From Eggerthellaceae bacterium (lineage in GTDB: Bacteria > Actinomycetota > Coriobacteriia > Coriobacteriales > Eggerthellaceae): DNA of 64,000 nucleotides. Position 1 is the stretch's first letter. Every line of letters begins with the position of its first letter. The translations under genes and the position numbers were made by a program. Shown here in pieces: positions 61,456 through 64,000 of this stretch. The stretch covers positions 40,575 to 104,574 of the forward strand of contig JAAVZC010000004.1 in the NCBI GenBank assembly GCA_022791455.1, written 5' to 3'. The notes beneath the pieces are model-generated. The model ran no database searches and was not told where the DNA came from. It saw only the letters and a program-made list of their open reading frames with translations.

Positions 61456-62588
61456 GAAACAACCTCTTTCACTTTGAACAGAAGGGCATCGACGCACGCT
61501 TCTGGAGAAACATTATAGGCAATCGCGGCCTCGCATTCGTCCGCCGCACGTAAAGCACAGAGAGCCCCTTCCAAGGTGGCATGCTGGGCGGCGGCTTCGA
61601 GGGCCGCCATCACGTCGCGGTTGATCACCAAATCGGGGCAGCCAGAGCAGATCATCATCACGTCGCGCACCCACGAGCGGATGATGGCGGTCAGCTGCCG
61701 CAGGTACTCGGAGGACTTCGCGGTTATCTGGCGCTTCTGCTTCGCCTCCAGCTGCCGCAGCGCCGACTTCGCCAGGAAGTCCTGGTTCTCTGCCAGCTCC
61801 TGCTCCAGCCGCTGGCGCACCGCGTCCAAGGGGAAGTTCGCCGCCTTGATAAGCTCGGCGGCCATGGTCACCACGTCCCAGTCATCGCAGCGGGAAAGGC
61901 GCTCCAGCGTGTCCAGCACCTGCTTGCGGAACTCCATGCGGGAGGACCCGGCGGACAAAAATTCAATGGCCCCGCTGATGGAGCCCCCGCAGGCCTCGAT
62001 GGCGATAGAAGCGTGCAAGGGCGAGGCGCCGGTGTTCTGCGCTACGATGCCGGCGGCTTCGGTGGCGGGAATATGGCGGAAGGGAACCACCTGGCACCGG
62101 GATAGGATGGTGGGGAGAACCCCGTCGCAGGTGCGTCCGAGCAGGATGAATGTGACGTTCTCCGGCGGCTCCTCGAGTGTTTTCAGAAACGCATTTGCGG
62201 CCGCCGTGCCCAACTGGTCCACCCGGTCGATAATGTAGACCTTGCGGCGGGCCTGGATGGGAGCCATGGGGGCATCGGAAACCACCTCGCGCATCTGCTC
62301 CACCAAGTATCCGCTCGCGCCCTCCGGCGCGAAGTAGCGCACATCCGGGTGCTTGCGCCGCATCACCTTGTCGCAGGCGTCGCAATCGCCGCAGCGGCCG
62401 CCACGGGGGCCCTTCGCCCCTTTGGGGCACAGGATTGCCTGGGCGAAGGCGTAAGCGGCCAGGGTCTTGTTCGACCCGGCCGGACCGGCGAACAAATAGG
62501 CGTGGCTGATGCGGTCGTGCTCGGTGCTGGCGCGCAAGAACTCGCGCACCTGCGGCTGGCCGATGATGCGGTCGAATGCGTCAGCCAT
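61452..62588 (-). CDS. holB: DNA polymerase III delta' subunit
   Basis: 378 residues. AAA+ clamp-loader domain starting AFDRIIGQPQVREFLR; the P-loop position reads GPAGSNKT (35-42), the zinc module uses Cys54, 66, 69 and 72 (CGDCDACDK), then YIIDRVDQLGTAAANAFLKTLEEPPE (split at about 120-145) and the SRC box LPTILSRCQVVPF. Overlaps tmk by 8 bases and ricT by 4, so the three are translationally coupled. Confidence 0.92.
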   Translation of the reverse strand: MADAFDRIIGQPQVREFLRASTEHDRISHAYLFAGPAGSNKTLAAYAFAQAILCPKGAKGPRGGRCGDCDACDKVMRRKHPDVRYFAPEGASGYLVEQMREVVSDAPMAPIQARRKVYIIDRVDQLGTAAANAFLKTLEEPPENVTFILLGRTCDGVLPTILSRCQVVPFRHIPATEAAGIVAQNTGASPLHASIAIEACGGSISGAIEFLSAGSSRMEFRKQVLDTLERLSRCDDWDVVTMAAELIKAANFPLDAVRQRLEQELAENQDFLAKSALRQLEAKQKRQITAKSSEYLRQLTAIIRSWVRDVMMICSGCPDLVINRDVMAALEAAAQHATLEGALCALRAADECEAAIAYNVSPEACVDALLFKVKEVVS

Positions 62589-63297
62589 GGGCTTTTACGT
62601 CCAAGGTAGAGAAGTAGTCCTCGTCGAAGCGGCTGTGGTCCGAAAGCTCCGGCAGCACGTCGGCCAGCGCGGCGAACACCTGCGCTGCCGTCATGGACTT
62701 CGGGCCGGACGTGTCCACCAACCGGATGCGGCCGCCGCTCTCGCCCATCATCTGGTCGAAGCCGCGGTTCACTCGCGTGTGGAAGTCCACGCCCTCCTGC
62801 TCCAATCGGTCGGCATCGCCGTGATGGGTGGCGCGGTCAAGCCCCACCGCCGCCCCTTCGCAGCGCAGAAGCAGCGTGGCCTCCGGCACCAGGCCGTCCG
62901 CGGCGAACGCGTTTGCCGTGCGCACCTGCTCCCGGTCGATGCCGCGACCGAAGCCCTGATAGGCCTCGGTGGAGTCGGTGAAGCGGTCGCACAGCACAAT
63001 CTTTCCCTCTAAAAGCGCCGGGCGAATCACCTCGTCCACCAGCTGGGCACGGGCCGCCTCGTAGATGAGCATCTCGCAACGGGGACTCACCGGGCCATAT
63101 GCCGGATCAAGCACGAGCGCCCGCAGCGCCTCCCCCAGCTCCGTTCCGCCCGGCTCCCGCAGCATGAGGACGGAATATCCCAGCCCCTCAAGCGTACGTG
63201 CGAGAAAGCGAATGTGAGTAGACTTGCCGGCCCCTTCGCCGCCTTCGAATGTTATGAAGACTCCCGGCACTTCTGCCCGGGAAGCCGCTTCGTTCAT
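62581..63297 (-). CDS. tmk: Thymidylate kinase
   Basis: 238 residues from the ATG at 63297 behind AGGAGG. P-loop FEGGEGAGKST (17-27), LREPGGTELGEALR (the DR[YH]/E-P-G motif) and CDRFTDSTEAYQGFGRGI are complete. It phosphorylates dTMP to dTDP. First gene of tmk-holB-ricT. The C-terminal ~25 residues are more polar and longer than in E. coli Tmk. Confidence 0.95.
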   Translation of the reverse strand: MNEAASRAEVPGVFITFEGGEGAGKSTHIRFLARTLEGLGYSVLMLREPGGTELGEALRALVLDPAYGPVSPRCEMLIYEAARAQLVDEVIRPALLEGKIVLCDRFTDSTEAYQGFGRGIDREQVRTANAFAADGLVPEATLLLRCEGAAVGLDRATHHGDADRLEQEGVDFHTRVNRGFDQMMGESGGRIRLVDTSGPKSMTAAQVFAALADVLPELSDHSRFDEDYFSTLDVKAHG

Positions 63298-63526
63298 ATA
63301 TCTGCACCTCCTGGGAATCACCCCAAGATCTATTGCTCGTTCAATCGCTCTATTCTACTAAACCCGCCCCTGCTTAGACCCCGCGTTTCGCGGAACCGAC
63401 CAAACGACCCACAGGAACGCCGCTTATGAAGAAGTTTTCCCAGAGGAAACGAGAGCGAAACGCAGATTCAACTGCTGCCGCAGACCCCTTTTTATTTCGC
63501 AATCCAACCCATACTATACTTTCAGG

Positions 63527-63733
63527 CGCTGTGAGAGCGAACGGAAACGAAAGCTCCGCCGCGTCATTGAAAAGCGAATATCTCGATCGTCCGTTGTTTG
63601 TCTCCTGCGTGAAAAACCTCCTCTCTCTCAACCCCTCAACGGACGTGAAAACATACGCACGTTTCCCCTTCTCCTCCGTGCGTACTGACAAAAGCCCCTT
63701 CAGGTCCCCCAGCCTGAAGGGGCTTCTTTTTTG
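63527..63733 (+). ncRNA. Candidate small RNA with C/U-rich loops and strong terminator
   Basis: A TATACT box at 63515-63520 (weak -35) precedes about 200 bases with: an 8-bp stem CGTCCGTT 63588 / AACGGACG 63638 enclosing a 42-base loop with ACCTCCTCTCTCTCAACCCC; an 8-bp stem TACGCACG 63654 / CGTGCGTA 63677 with loop TTTCCCCTTCTCCTC; and a 13-bp terminator AAGCCCCTTCAGG (63692-63725) followed by CTTTTTTG. No credible protein is encoded on the + strand in 63298-63692. Not tmRNA, SRP RNA or RNase P RNA by their invariant sequences. The C/U-rich loops echo the candidate at 24409. Confidence 0.5.
63692..63733 (+). terminator. Strong intrinsic terminator
   Basis: 13-bp perfect stem (63692-63704 with 63713-63725), 8-base loop, six-T tail. 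It shows that some + strand transcript runs through 63520-63730. Confidence 0.88.
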
Positions 63734-63743
63734 CCTCTATCCA

Positions 63744-64000
63744 CCTGTCCGCGCCGGAGGGCCCAGGAAGGTTTTGCAAGCACCCGCTCTCGCTTCCTCG
63801 CCTTCGGCTCGCGCGCTTCGCTCCTCATGCTTTTATGGAGCGCCCTTGCGGGCGCTTCTTCAAGTTTGTGTTCAGAGTGCTTGGAAAACCCTCCCGATGC
63901 CCACCGGCGCTAGCGAAGCGCGGGCGGGTCGTCGGGGTGGAGCGAGGTTAAGCCAAAGGAGGGAGGAGATCCACTCGGGCGCAGCCCGAGTTAGCTCCGA
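63744..64000. repeat. R2 element, partial copy cut by the window end
   Basis: Starts with CCTGTCCGCG (63744-63753), ten bases after the terminator tail. It then holds an inverted pair (GGTTTTGCAAGCAC about 63772 with GTGCTTGGAAAACC about 63879), a GCGCCC-TTGC-GGGCGC hairpin (about 63842) and, from 63935, the 28-base block seen at 9601, followed by the hairpin ACTCGGGC-GCA-GCCCGAGT. No gene is supported in 63734-64000. Confidence 0.7.

Noticed and set aside
63374..63691. A 105-residue frame on the - strand upstream of tmk, and a + strand frame at 63214-63429
   Set aside because: No recognisable domain, no ribosome site, and they run through the sRNA candidate and its terminator.
63527..63733. 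6S RNA, SRP RNA or RNase P RNA at the 63.5-kb candidate
   Set aside because: The invariant SRP and RNase P segments are missing, and the ends do not pair into the long bubble-containing rod of 6S RNA.

Overview
The window looks like a chromosomal segment of a high-GC, anaerobic actinobacterium of the class Coriobacteriia, probably family Eggerthellaceae. The signs are a Tat-exported flavoprotein reductase paired with a membrane multiheme cytochrome (the layout of the Cgr/UrdA-type reductases that abound in Eggerthella relatives), a rubredoxin and a flavin reductase-rubredoxin fusion, strong AGGAGG ribosome sites, and the actinobacterial order rarA - DUF948 - alaS - ruvX - mltG - aro genes. 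The genus cannot be decided from the sequence alone.

Layout. 0-2.4 kb (-): cytochrome plus flavoprotein reductase. 2.7-8.2 kb (+): a four-gene surface cassette with a SipW-type signal peptidase, a TasA/camelysin-like protein, an LPQTG-anchored protein and a 1181-residue BspA/DUF285 protein with a SipW-type leader. 8.3-9.4 kb (-): rubredoxin and a YczE-type membrane protein. 9.7-24.1 kb (-): a long housekeeping run, rarA, DUF948, AI-2E-type permease, alaS, ruvX, mltG, yqeG, aroE, aroC, aroK, aroB, aroQ and an M24 peptidase. 24.4-25.5 kb (+): a candidate small RNA or leader with C-rich loops, then nnrD. 25.8-31.9 kb (-): acpS, glmS, pheT, pheS. 32.0-33.9 kb (-): a coiled-coil/RlpA-like secreted protein and a lipoprotein. 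34.4-38.2 kb (-): uvrB-recN behind a LexA-type box. 38.5-40.1 kb (+): a membrane-anchored polysaccharide deacetylase. 40.4-45.1 kb (-): coaE, an acidic protein, smpB, an M42 aminopeptidase with two small genes, and a thermonuclease. 45.3-46.0 kb (+): pyrE. 46.2-63.3 kb (-): addA, addB, a class II aldolase, an Hrb-type flavoprotein, a PflX-type radical SAM protein, a dehydrogenase-like protein, two DegV proteins, pncB, ricT, holB and tmk.

The most unusual content is between the genes. At least five families of palindromic repeats sit almost exactly at 3' ends of genes: R1 (99 bp, GTCATCCTGAGCG ends), R2 (CCTGTCCGCG edge next to stop codons, with a stem that changes in a compensating way between copies), R3 (two inverted arrays of about 300 bp made of ~41-bp units, flanking recN-uvrB-deacetylase), R4 (variable stems around a conserved GTTCCGCA / AGGACTGT loop) and R5 (long hairpins between convergent genes). 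Two intergenic regions end in strong intrinsic terminators and could encode small RNAs whose loops carry CCCCTCCTT-like, anti-Shine-Dalgarno sequence. No rRNA, tRNA, CRISPR array, insertion sequence or prophage was seen.
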